From Azorinus chamasolen (lineage: Eukaryota > Mollusca > Bivalvia > Cardiida > Solecurtidae), in assembly GCA_963576725.1 (NCBI GenBank), contig OY755238.1, positions 27,310,334 to 27,374,333 on the forward strand: 64,000 nt of DNA, in the 5' to 3' direction. Position 1 is the stretch's first letter. Each line of letters opens with the position of its first letter. Shown here piece by piece: positions 21,355 through 34,400 of this stretch. The notes below the pieces were generated by a model. That model was not told the DNA's origin. It worked only from the letters and a program-made list of their open reading frames with translations, and did no database searches. A program made the position numbers and the translations under genes.

Positions 21355-22015
21355 TGTCAAACAGTCTATAGATCCTGCTGCCTAGGAAGTCTGGGTCCTG
21401 ATACTTACGGAAAGTTACTCGAAGTCTCATCTGGATCCAAACTGTTTAAACATATTAATATAGATCTATCACAGATCGATCCGTCTTTTTTATTAAAAGT
21501 CATATTGCAGAATATTTATTTACTTCTTTATTTACAAGAAACTTTATTTATAGTCGGGTTATAGTTGGTTGGGATGGGAGTCTAGATCTAGATCACAATC
21601 TAAATATTCTACTTTTATAGTTCTATCATAAGCTAAAGGTTTAAATAGATCTAGATCTAGTAAATTTAGATTTTTCTTTGTATAAGATATAGATCTAGAT
21701 CGTATAGATTTGTGTGAGGCCTGCTTCTCAGAATTTCATACAAAGCGTGTTTCTACTGAAAATTAGATGAAGATATACAAGTAGCTTTAACAGCGAATAC
21801 CTATGAAAGATGAAAGCTTGCATATATATACATTGCTTTACTTTACACGCTCTGTAAATTACAATCTGCAAACTATCTAGATCTTGAACTACCTCTGGAT
21901 CTATTGCCATGCTTCAAATTGTAGTCTTTTGACCAAGCTATATTGCGTCATTTTCGTTTAGGTTTTCTAAGAGACAAATTACTCAGCGACTCATGTGGAT
22001 CTAAACAGTTTCAAA
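21355..22015. repeat. Decayed P7 cores upstream of MYLIP
   Basis: One at 21355-21451 (TGTCAAACAGTCTATAGATC...CATCTGGATCCAAACTG) and a half core at 21955-22015 (TACTCAGCGACTCATGTGG). Between them only AT-rich sequence and TCTAGATC motifs. Confidence 0.5.
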
Positions 22016-22129
22016 TGCATTGCCATGTTAGAAAATAAAACGTTATAGAATGTGACATCCATATACCAAATATGTCCAAAAATAGATCTTTGTTTCATCA
22101 GTCTTTGTTGCGCATGTTTGTGAAACAGT

Positions 22130-22323
22130 TAGTCCCGCCTTTTCCTGAAAATACCTGAATGTGATTGGTTAGTGTTTAATTATGTTCATGTGATCTACCG
22201 CTGACCGACATTTACGGCTATTTCTCTTAAACAGACCAAGATGGTAGAGCTTGTGAAAGGAATTAAAACGTACAGGAGTTAATTTGATGGGAGTATTTGC
22301 AGTAATAATCGAATGTGTTCAAA
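22130..22323 (+). promoter_or_regulatory. MYLIP 5' region with inverted CCAAT box and two upstream ATGs
   Basis: An inverted CCAAT box (ATTGG) lies at 22164-22168. A 13-codon upstream frame starts at 22241 in good context (A at -3, G at +4) and stops at 22280-22282. A second (22287-22382) overlaps the MYLIP start out of frame. Their relevance depends on the transcription start, which the sequence does not show. Confidence 0.45.
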
Positions 22324-22416
22324 ATGAAGACAACATTTTACATTTCACTGCCGGATTCTACGGTTCTCGATGTGGAAGTTAACCCGAAAAGCAAGGCCCA
22401 AGAATGCATGGACCAG
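22324..22416 (+). CDS. MYLIP: MYLIP exon 1 (coding part)
   Basis: 31 codons, [20 protein letters not shown] to CMDQ, the first strands of the FERM F1 ubiquitin-like lobe. Donor GTAGGA at 22417, phase 0. Confidence 0.9.
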
Positions 22417-25400
22417 GTAGGATCAATTTGTAAATTGTATCAGCTGTTATTTTTCCTTTTCTCTCAGGTTTTCCAGTTGCTGTTAATTGTTCATTCAAGT
22501 ATATAATTTTTATCACATTCTTTGTTACAGATAGTATGAACTAAATGTTTTACGCCGTATACGGTAGGATGTTGTGGAGACAAAGGATTGTCATATTTTT
22601 CGTAGGGATGACCTTCACCTTTTCACATATCGTTATAGTTTTTGACTCCCATGAAGAAAAATACTATTGATCGAAAGTAAGACGGAAACTAAATAATATA
22701 TTGGTTTCTTGGTATTAATGTTATGCTAGATAATATTTCCTGTTACCTACATGCTTACCATGTATCAGTATTTGCTTCAATTTGCTTTAAATTTGTAACA
22801 AGAAACTTATTTCTAGTGCGTGAATTATGTCATCAACTGCATTAACTACTTACTTACTTACTTATTGTTACTTATTGTAGTTTTCCAACCCAGGTTCCCA
22901 TCGGATCCTCTATGTTGGACTCTTCTTGTGATTTATAATTTATGCACTTTCCGGTTTTTAAAGTGGCCTTGTGCTCAAATAGAATATCTTGGTTTAGCCA
23001 GTATTTGTCCAGTCTGTTTTTGAAAGTATTGATATTTTCTGCATTTATAACTACTACTACTGTACGTGAATATGTGCAGAAAGTACGATTTACCGAACTT
23101 ACCGTGATTCTTAGTTTGCTAAGTAATTTGCACCAGCAACAGTTCTTAAATTTTCCTGAATTTCTTTGCAAAAATATGGTCAAAATGTCAGACAGTTTGG
23201 ATCCTGATTAGACGACCCATTCTGATATGCAAGTAACAGTGGTTCGTTTTATTGATGACTACAAGGAACAAGAACACTGTTTGATGAGTCATATATAAAT
23301 GCATATATTGATTTCTTGTGTACTAATCTATAGTGTTTTATGTAAGCGTCTTTGTAACTTAGTAACTTGGTTTGATTTACAGGTGTGTCGGCGTCTTGAT
23401 ATCATCGAACAGGATTACTTTGGGCTTCAGTTTCGTGGAAGTAGGGGAGAGAACCTATGGTTAAACCTGCGAAACAAACTTGACAGACAGTTGATTGGTC
23501 CACTTCCATACAGATTACAACTTAGAGTCAAGTTTTATGTTCAACCACACCATTTGGTTCAACCAAGCACAAAGTATGTATAGATCATTTGCAGCCATCT
23601 TCTTGCAATACCTTGTATAACAATTAGGTCATGTTAGAAGTAATTGAAATACTAAAATGTGAAGTCATATTTTCTAATATTTAGCTTGACAATTTGCAAC
23701 TTGATGCATTTTACAAACTGTTAACATATACATGTAAGTTCTGTTCAGACTCGCTGTACCATTGATTCTTACCAGGCTTCCAACCATTGACACCCTGTTC
23801 ATTGTTTAATCCTTTCCTTCATATAAACACCTAAAATGCATCTACAAACAGAGTAGACCCAGATCAGACTGCTTCTATAGGAACTGTCTGATCAGGGTCT
23901 GATCTGTTTGCTAATAAAATTTGATAGATCTGTTTCTTTAGTTTCTAAATGGCTACAATGTTCCACCTTCCATATTTCATTATAACTATTTTGTCCATGA
24001 ATATTCAGTAGATATTGAAATTTGGAATAAACACAGGAGAGGTAAAAGGTTAAACCTTTTCATTCATATAAATAGTTTTTCACACCTTTGCAAACAGAGT
24101 TGACCCAATTCAGATGATTCCAGTAGGAAAGAAGTATGGGTATTAATTTAGAAGACTAGTTTATCAGATACTTATCGTCTACCAAATCTTACGGAATCTT
24201 ACTAGTTTATCAGATACCAATGGCCTACCAATTCTTACGGAACCTTACCTTTTCAGATCCCTGTTCTATGATCAAGTCAAGTTAGAATTGGAAGTGCAGA
24301 AGCTTGTTGTTGAGTCAGATGAACAAGTCAAGTACATGGTGGCACTACTGGCCCAAGCCAAGTATGGAAACTTTGATATGAGAACCCACCAGCTGAACCT
24401 GTACAAGTCTCTCTTGGATGGCATTGCAGAGCCAAATGCTCAACTGATACATGATATAACAGCCATTCACAGACAGATGATTGGACTGACAAAAGAGTCT
24501 GCCCAGTACAAATTGTTGCAGGAAGCATCATCCCTTCAGAACTATGGGGTGGAGTACCACGAAGCTACCATTCTGAATGAGGCTGTGATGGTGGGCATTG
24601 GTCCAGCCGGTGCTTTCCTCTACTACAGCAATATGGAACTCATAGAAAAGTATGTCAGAGCTCTAGAGAAAATAGATATTTCCATCATTTTTAATCCAGA
24701 GGCTGAGAGCTCCAGATAAGATGCTTAACCCTTTCCCTCATATACACGTGTTTTCACGCATTTGCAAACAGAGTAGACCCAGATCAGACGGCTCCTAGAG
24801 GAGCCGTCTGATCAGGGTCTACTCTGTTTGCTAATAGAATTTGATAGATCTGGTTCTTTACTTTCTAAAATGTCCACAATGTTTCACCTTTCATATTTCT
24901 TTATATCTATTTTGTTAATGAATATTCAGTAGGTATTCACATTTGGCCTAAATTCAGAACAGGGAAAGGGTTAAAGTAAAACACTTTCAAGAATAACTTC
25001 TTTATTTCTCCACCAGACAGTATGGTGTGACCACTCTTTAGAATCATCTCTTTGAGACGATTCTATAGAGTGGCCACAACATACGGTTTGGTAGAGAAAT
25101 GGCAATTGTAGTACAGTGCTCCCTCTCTACAACGACACCCTTTGGGACACGAATATTGTATGTGTTGTTCAGAGGGAGTTGTTATAGGGAGGGACATCAA
25201 ACATAATTAGCTTGTTTGCAGATCCCCAGATAAGGTGTATTTCGAGAACTAAAACCGTTATGCCTCCATCAAACCCTATGTTGTGACCACTCTTTAGAAT
25301 CGTCACAAAGTGACGATTCTAAAGAGTGGTCACGACATAGGGTTTGATGGAGGAATAAAGAAAATACGATGGAAAAAGGTTGTTTCTGGAGTCTTGTTGT

Positions 25401-28400
25401 TTCGGAAACAGTGACATGCGGTGTTGTAAGGAGGGAATCGTTATTGAGAGGGCCGTTGTAGGGAGGGAGCACTGTACCTGGGAATGCACATTTATCAGTC
25501 GCTCTGTTGATCTTTATATTTCAGCACTGAACATCATCTTGTTGGTACTCATTTGAATCACCTGTTTTATAGACAGTTCTAATGAGTTCCAATTAGAGAG
25601 TTTAACTTTATAGAGAGGAAACGTTTTCTGTTAAGTAGGATACAGACATAAAGTAATGACAAGACAAAACACTATTCATCTAATATACGCTATTAGCCCT
25701 TTCCCTGTTTAACCCTTTCCTCCATAAATACACCTTTCTACGCCCCTGTAGTCTGTAGTAGTCACTTCGTGAAACCATTGTGATAAATAGAACATTTGCT
25801 CCATAGGAGCAAATGCTGTATTTATTGCAATGGTTTCAAACTACAAAATTCTAAAAGTTTCCTTTTCTCTAGTTAATGCTTCTTTTAGGTACATTTATAA
25901 GTGGTTGGATCTAAAAATAGCCTATGAGGGAATAGGTTAAACATTTTCAAGACATTACTCCTTTATTTCTCTATCAAACCCTATACAGTATAGGGTTTGG
26001 TAGAGAAATGTCAATTTTAATATTTTGGTACATTACATGTTATTATACCTGTTTACAGTTCTCTTGTAATTGTCATGTGTAATTTGTTGTACTGTCACTG
26101 AGTACATATTTGTGTTATTTTGGGTATGTTGTATGTGTCTGTTACTATACTCTCCAATTCTGGAGGAAATTTTAATAAAGAAATCAATCGATCAACCTTT
26201 ATTAATAGTTCTGGTATACTGTTTTCTGATATTTTTTTTTACAGACTGGAGTATCCAATGATTACCAAGGCAGAGCATGTCGGGAAAAACTGTGTCTTAA
26301 AAGTAATGAACGATAATGGCATTGAACGAGAGCTTGTTCTCAAAATGAGCACCCAGTCTGCGGCTAATGCCATGTACCGCTGTATAACAGAGATGCACTC
26401 ATTCTTCTGTTGTGAAACAGTGCATGATGAAGTGTCTACACAGTTCAGCAGAGATCTTAAAGGCACACTTGCATCCTTATTCAATGAGAAAACAACTTTG
26501 GGTAAGTTTCTGTATTATTAGTAAAGAGCATTGGTTTCCAGGAATGAACTGGCCCAGTTTTATTTGTCTTACTTTGAAATATCCTTTGGTATACTTTTTG
26601 ATCCAGTAGACCCTGGCCAGACAGCTCCGACAGGAGCTGCTGATCTGAAATGGTTGAGACAGGGCTTGGCTTAGTGATAAGAGATTTGATAGGACACTAG
26701 GACAGTGACCCCAAATTTAAGTTCATTGCTCTGATCACTATTAAAAGTATTTGTTACTAGCTTGCAGATCCAATGTCAAAAGTTTTGTTACTAGCTTGCA
26801 GATCCAATGTCAAAAGTGTTGTTACTAGCTTGCAGATCCAATGTCAAAAGTGTTGTTACTAGCTTGCAGATCCAATGTCAAAAGTGGTTGTTACTAGCTT
26901 GCAGATCCAATGTCAAAAGTGTTGTTACTAGCTTGCAGATCCAATGTCAAAAGAGTTGTTACTAGCTTGCAGATCCAATGTCAAAAGTGTTGTTACTAGC
27001 TTGCAGATTTTGATGTGCAGTGTTTGTCCTCAGCCCAACGGTATAACTAATCTGGTTGAGATGTATCATGAGATTTATCAGCTTAGTGCAGTGTTTGTCC
27101 TCAGCCCAACGGTATAACTAATCTGGTTGAGTTGTATCATGAGATTTATCAGCTTAGTGCAGTGTTTGTCCTCAGCCCAACGGTATAACTAATCTGGTTG
27201 AGATGTATCGTGAGATTTATCAGCTTAGTGCAGTGTTTGTCCTCAGCCCAACGGTATAACTAATCTGGTTGAGATGTATCATGAGATTTATCAGCTTAGT
27301 GCAGTGTTTGTCCTCAGCCCAACGGTATAACTAATCTGATTGAGATGTATCGTGAGATTTATCAGCTTAGTGCAGTGTTTGTCCTCAGCCCAACGGTATA
27401 ACTAATCTGGTTGAGATGTATCGTGAGATTTATCAGCTTAGTGCAGTGTTTGTCCTCAGCCCAACGGTATAACTAATCTGGTTGAGATGTATCATGAGAT
27501 TTATCAGCTTAATTAGCCCGCTCCCTTTTGAATATTCATGTAAGAAATAATAACATCCAAAATATTTTTAGCTGAATTTTTATAATTGTTTATAACTCAG
27601 GACCTTTTATGATGGCAAATTGGAATTCATTGGATATATAGACTATGGCATAAACAAAAACAGAATAGAACCTGATCAGATGGCTCCTACAGGGGCCATC
27701 AGATCTGGGTCTGCTCTGTTTGTAAAGCCAAAGGCCTGAAAAGGCATTTCTATCAGTTAAAGGGGTAGAATAGTTGAGATGCACAGACAAGCAGGTCTCA
27801 TTTTTCTGTAGGTAAATATTTGGGGGCCTGGCATACATATATACAAAATTACTGTGTGTATTTATTAACAAATTGTGTACTTCCTGTATTCCAGTAGGCG
27901 TACTTGAATCATTTCATGATCGCATGCACGTCGTTATTCGTTGATGATCAAAGTGCACATCATACTTAACCGTTTGAATGCTGACAATTCAAAGTCAAAT
28001 GGTCCATCATCGTTTAACCCTTCACTCTAGTAATACGCCTTTCTACGCCTTTGCAAACAGAGTAGACCCAGATCAGACAGCTTGTGGAGTAACCCTTTCC
28101 CTGTTCTATGTTTATTCCAAAATTCAATACCTACTGAAATTAGAACATGTATACATTGACAAAATAGATCAAATGAAATATGGAAGGTGGAATATTGTAG
28201 CAATTTTAGATAGTAAAGAAACAGATCTATCAAATTGAGCAGACCCTAATCAGACAGCTCCTATAGGAGCTGTCTGATCTGGGTCTTCTTTGTTTGCAAA
28301 TGTGTGAAAAGGTGTTTATAAAGAAAAGGTTAATATAGACTTGATTCTAGTTTCTGCCATGGTAAAAAATAACTTTTTAATAGTGGCATTATAAAAATTG

Positions 28401-31400
28401 TTTAATTAATATTCATACAGTCATTATTTCTTACATGAATATCTATGAGAGAAATGGTTAAACAGAATTGAGAGATGTTGCTTTACAAAAGGTGTGAGTC
28501 GATATGATATCTTGAAGTGGTGATGTATTTTCAAAATATTGTTTTGATGTCACAAACGTACATGATCATTCCTGCCGTACAGGGTTAATATCTTTTAACC
28601 CTTTCCTTCATATAAATGCATTTTCACACGTTTGTAAACAGAGTAGACCTAGACCAGACCGCTCCTTAGGAACTGCTCCGTTTGCTTATGCTATAATATA
28701 CCGGTAGACCCGATTCTAGAGTTTCTGGCTGAGCAAAAATGTCACGTGTTTATATGCCATTTTTGGCCGGATTGCTCGCAATCCAGGCTTATAGATTGGC
28801 GAATGCCGTCCGTCCGTCCGGTTGACCTTTTTGTTTGAGTTAGTTATAGCCAAAGTATAATACCTACAGTAACCAAACTTGGCATGTGGGTTCAGAATGA
28901 GGGTCACATTACATGTCATAGGTTAGCAGGTTACTATGACCCCTTTTTGACCTAGTTAAAAATTAATCTAATTGATATTAATGATGTAATTATTACTTAT
29001 TTGAATAGTGAACAGGAAAAGGGTTAAAAAGGCCTGGTTAAATGTGAGTCTCTGTCAGTGTGGACAGTGTCAATGCTAATTAAGTCATATTTGCTACCAA
29101 TAATAGTCACATGTGTCAGCCTAATTATAACATGTGAGGAAGCATTTGTGGGCCAAGTTCACTGCCTGCCCTCTAGCACTACTTTTAACAGTTTGAGTGG
29201 TATACACATGAATTATTGCTTCAATTATAGTAACATTTATAACTTTTTATCCCTTTACTCCATAAATAAGACTTTTTACGCCTTTGCAAACAGAGTAGAC
29301 CCAGATCAGATGACTCCTGCCGCAGCTTTCTGATCAGGGTCTGCTCTGTTTGCTTTTGATATGATAATAGATGTGATTCTACAGTTTCTGCCATAGCCAG
29401 CTCTTCCTGTGTTTATGTGCCCTTGTAACAATTAATCCAATATATATTCAATTATTCATATTCATTATATGTCATTTTTTTGTTACATGAATACTCATGG
29501 AATAAAGGGTTAATTGATGAATATTCATGCAGGACTCTGCCTATTATGCATACTAATTTTATTATTGCAGTAGAATTTTAAAACAAGGACATTTATTGCC
29601 ATGTCAAACAGTGAAGGATCAGATCTGTAACAAATAGGCAAGCAGAGTAGACCTGATAAGATTTGTAACAAATAGACCAGCAGAGTAGACCTGATAAGAT
29701 TTGTAACAAATAGACCAGCAGAGTAGACCTGATAAGATCTGTAACAAATATGCAAGCAGAGTAGACCTGATAAGATCTGTAACAAATAGGCAAGCAGAGT
29801 AGACCTGATCAGACAGCTGCTGTAGGAGCTGTCGTCAGATCTGTGTACTTTGTTTGCAAGGCATACAAAGGCTTACAATATTCATTAAGTAAAGGGTTAG
29901 TGCCTTAACTTAAAAGTTTGTAACTATGTTGCTCACTGAACAGCCTGGTAGATGCATTATATCAACTGTTGAGTAGGGTTTTGCAGCTTGCAAACTTCAT
30001 TGTTCATTTCTGTCTTTCAGGTCGAGATTATGTATTTGACATCAAGCGAACATCTAGAGAAGCATATGACCATGCTAGACGGGTCTTGTACCAGCCACCA
30101 CAAAGCGCCAGCTGTGATTCTACTGAGGAGACTATGATGGACTGTAAAATCTCCATAGATGGGGCAGACAGTGAACATCAAAAGTGCCAGGTATGAAAAC
30201 TAAATCTATTGCCTATTTCATCTACACCCTCTCTGGAATAGGTTATTAGGCTTAAAGAGTTAGGTCCTTAATCTTAAAAGTGTAATCATTTGTATGCATG
30301 TTAGTTTTATGGTCTTATGTTTATTTCTTAGTTCAGTATAAACTGATTTGTGTACTTTAATGTGGGACATAACTGTACAACTATGAGATATAGACATGTT
30401 TATGGTAGCCAACACTACCTATGCTTGTAGCAATAACCACTTGGAATTTTTAAAAGTGAGGACATGGCAGTGTTATGTTACAATTTGGGTTCAATATTCT
30501 ATGAACAGAAGTTAACTATTTCTTATGATCAACCTTTAAACCCTTTTCTTCGTAGGTACATCTTTTAATGGCTTTGCAAATGTTGTAGACCCAGGTAAAA
30601 TTCGGAATCAATATTCCAGGAGCAAACCTAGCTGACTCTGATCAGATAGCTCTACTGTAGAAGCTGTGTCTACTCTGTTTGCAGACATTAATGGAGTAAA
30701 GGGTTGATGAAATGGCCAGCAGAATGAAATTGGCACACATCTTCAGTTTAACCCTTTCCCTGTTCTATGTTTATTTCAAATTTCAATACCTACTGAATAT
30801 TCATGAAAAAAAACAGTAACAATGAAACCTTGAAGGTGGACCATTGTAGCCATTTTAGAAAGCAAAGAAACAGAACTATTCAAATTCCACTAGCAAACAG
30901 AGCAAACCCTGATCAGACGGCTCCTCTAGGAGCCGTCTGATCTGGGTCTACTCTGTTTGCAAATGCGTGAAAACACGTTTATATGAGGGAAAGGGTTAAG
31001 ATGGTTTGTCCCACTTAAGGGCTAGCATGCTGGAAGAATTTTCTTGTCATTCAACTGGCTAATAATTGTGTCAACGGTCAGGAACCAAACTGTCTGACTT
31101 GTTAGAAAGTGTTCTGAAACTTGCTGTAGGAAGAATATCTAAAGTACAATATTACCTCTATTAACCCTTTCCCTCATATAAACGTGTTTTTACGCATCTG
31201 CAAACAGAGTAGACCCAGATCAGACGACTCCTAGTGGAGCCGTCTGATCAGGGTCTACTCTGTTTGCTAATAGAATTTCAAAGATCTGACTGTGTCTTTA
31301 CTTTCTAAAATGGCTACAATGCTCCATGTTCCATATTTCATTATAACCTTTTTGTCCATGAATATTCAGTAGGTATTGAAATTTGTAATAAACACAGAAC

Positions 31401-34400
31401 AGGGAAAGGGTTAATGCTTTTTTTCCCGTCTGCATCAATTGTCATCAGCTTCAATTGTTAGAAGAAAATTTCTCTTATTTCTTTGCAAAAATAAAGTCAA
31501 TGTGTCAAACAGTTTGGATATGGATGAGATGCTGCATTATGCTGTATCTCATCTGGATCCAAACTGTTTGTATAAGTAATCATTGTTTAGTCACAAGCCT
31601 GCAAAGTGTTAAAACAAACACTGAAACAGCAGTGCACCTTCTGTATGAATAAATAACCATTGTCGTGTAAACCCTTTTGGACGCTGGAATTAGTGAACTG
31701 GCATTTGCAAACAATAAAGACCATGACGAGAGGACTCCTAGATAACCTGTCTGATCAGGAGCTGCACTGTTTGTCATTCATTTTCCTCTAACAAATTTAA
31801 ACCTTTTGTACTGAATGGACTCTATAGCTAAACACTCATGGACCGTCCCACTTTGAATATTTGACATTCAAGGGTTCACTTATCTCCCATAAATTGTCTT
31901 TTCAGTCATAGCTGTGGGCAACTTAAAAAATGAATCTATTCATCTATGTAGTCATGTGTATTTATACTGCATGCATTTACATTTACCTGGGGTGAACTTC
32001 TGGCCAAGTCAGCTGGTTTCTTACCTGAGTTGGTGGCAAACTGCCAATGAAACATGTTCTTGTTTCCAGTTTTGTAACACTGACATGTCATTGGCATATT
32101 CCTGATAACATTTGCAGACAGTTCGGTGCAAAGTAACCCTGCAGCTCATCAGGATCCAGATGATCTTGCACTCTAGTCATAGTTAGTTGAAACTTAAATC
32201 TTAAAAAAATGTCTTGGATTTGGAGTAGAATTGAAATACTGTACACTACTAAGAATAGGCAGTTAAGACAAAGTGTTAAGAGGCCATGTCATTTCTGACA
32301 GGTTGGAGCTGGTCAAGGCCAGGTCTATGTTATTTTAGTCTAGATAAGAGACCACTATTCTTATTGTTAATCCTTGGAAAGCTGAATATTCAAAGTGGAA
32401 TGACCTATCAGTTTTAAATTATATCGTAGTCCTTTCAGTATGGAAGGGTTCATATTCATGACAAATAGTGCAGATCCTGATCAAAAGACTCCTGTTAGGG
32501 ATTCTCTGATCTTGGTCTACACCTTTTGCCAGTGTCAGTATACATGTAATTGTTTCCTGCATTATCCCATTCCTTCATATTGCTGCCTTTTGATGCCTCT
32601 GTAAAAATATCTAATAAAATATTTGCTCCTATGGAGTAAATGCTCTATTTATCACAATAGTTTCAAAACTACAAAACTCTAAAAAAAATCCTCTTCTCTA
32701 GATAATGCTCCTTTTCGGTAGAATTGTTGAAAGAGGTTGGATCTAAAAATAGCATATGAGGTAATGGGTAAATGTGGGTTAGCCCTTAACCTGATGAGTA
32801 ATTGTGTAAGAAATGATTTTTAACCCATTCCCTCATAGCCTATTTTTAGATCCAACCTCTTTGAATAAATCTACCAAAAAGGAGCATTAACTAGAGAAAA
32901 GGAAACTTTTAGAATTTTGTAGTTTGAAACCATTGTGATAAATAAAGCATTTGCTCCTATAGGAGCAAATGCTAGATATTTATCACAATGGTTTCAAGAA
33001 GTTGTTTATTAGAAGTGACTAATACAGAGGCGTAGAAAGGCAAATTTATGGAGGAAAGTGTTAAAATGGCATGATGAACTGTGGAAATTTTTACCATAGC
33101 AACAATATAGAACTCTCCAATCAGGTATCTTATTTCATAAGCAAACAGAGCAAACTAATCAGACAGCTACTACAGGATCTGTCTGATCTTGGTCTTCTCT
33201 GTTTGCAAGGGTATTGAAGGGCACGTCTATAAGGTAAAGGGTTAAGATTGCATGGCAGTTTGAACAGATACCTTTGGAGACGGCCTAAATTTAGAATCAA
33301 GTATTAGTAATCAAATGTAACGGGGAAGTTTGTTTCAGATTATTTGGCCACTGTCACGCTGGCTTCATGCATTTGTGTAGTGAACATGTTTGTGGGATTT
33401 CCTTCCTTACATCATTTAAACTGAGAATAAAATTAATGTACAGATCCTTTAGACGGCAGTGATTTGATTTGCGGCAGATAGAGACTTATATACCTAGGTA
33501 TATATAAGATATAAACAAGCTAATAATTTCAGACATTCCTTCAAATTTTCTGATCCATAATGTCATACTGATAACATGATCAATACCAGTGTGTGCTTTT
33601 CCCTATACCTGACAAATGTTGATGTAAGAAATAATGAATGAATTTTAATTAGCTGAATATGTATAATGGCATAATGAAAAATGAGATGCTTTTCATTACA
33701 TGGCAGAATCTATAGAATAGGATCTATAATATTTCATAAGCAAACAGAGCAGACCCTGATCAGACAGCTCCTTGAATGGAGCTGTCCGACCTGGGTCTAC
33801 ACTTTATGGAAATCCATCAAGTGTTTCTCTGTGACGGGAAAGATGAGGAGTGTTAATCCTATCAATAATGAACATTGATATGTGTGACAAATCATTTCAT
33901 GAATATTAATTTAATTTTATAATGTAAAATTTCAATGGAAGTTTTAGCATAGGCAGAAACTATAGGATCAGATTTATATAACTCCACAAGCAAACAGAGC
34001 AGACCATGATCAGAGTTGTCAGATCAGGGTCTACTCTGTTTGCAAAGGAATGAAAAGGTGTTTATAAATATGAAGTAAAGGGTTATGACATTCTGTATGT
34101 GTTTCCTTGAGTAATGATCATGAAGACTGATAGTGACAGCCTTCGTGTGTTAATTTCATCATGACAGTTGATCAGGCTCCAGTCTGTTTGACAGTAAGCT
34201 GGGTCCCTGCTTATAAAGCTTTTAGCTGAGTCTGAGTTTCGTTCTCAAGCTTTTGATTGGTCAGATTTGAGTTCTCAAGCTTTTGATTGGTCAGATTTGA
34301 GCCAGAGGCTCAAATCTGACCAATCAAAAGCTTGAGAACGTACTCAGACTCAACTAAAAGTTTTATAAGCAGGGACCCAGCTTATGCAGCATTTTATTGT

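Noticed and set aside
24650..24719. Stop at 24719 as the end of the MYLIP protein
   Set aside because: GTATGT donor at 24650 restores colinearity with the family through exon 4 (phase 2 join), so the stop is intronic.
26753..27511. CRISPR-like repeat array
   Set aside because: Repeats are contiguous with no unique spacers, there are no cas genes, and the surroundings are a eukaryotic intron.
29525..29793. Open frames with repeated [14 protein letters not shown] peptides on the minus strand
   Set aside because: They are translations of the 38 bp DNA array in a P1 element.
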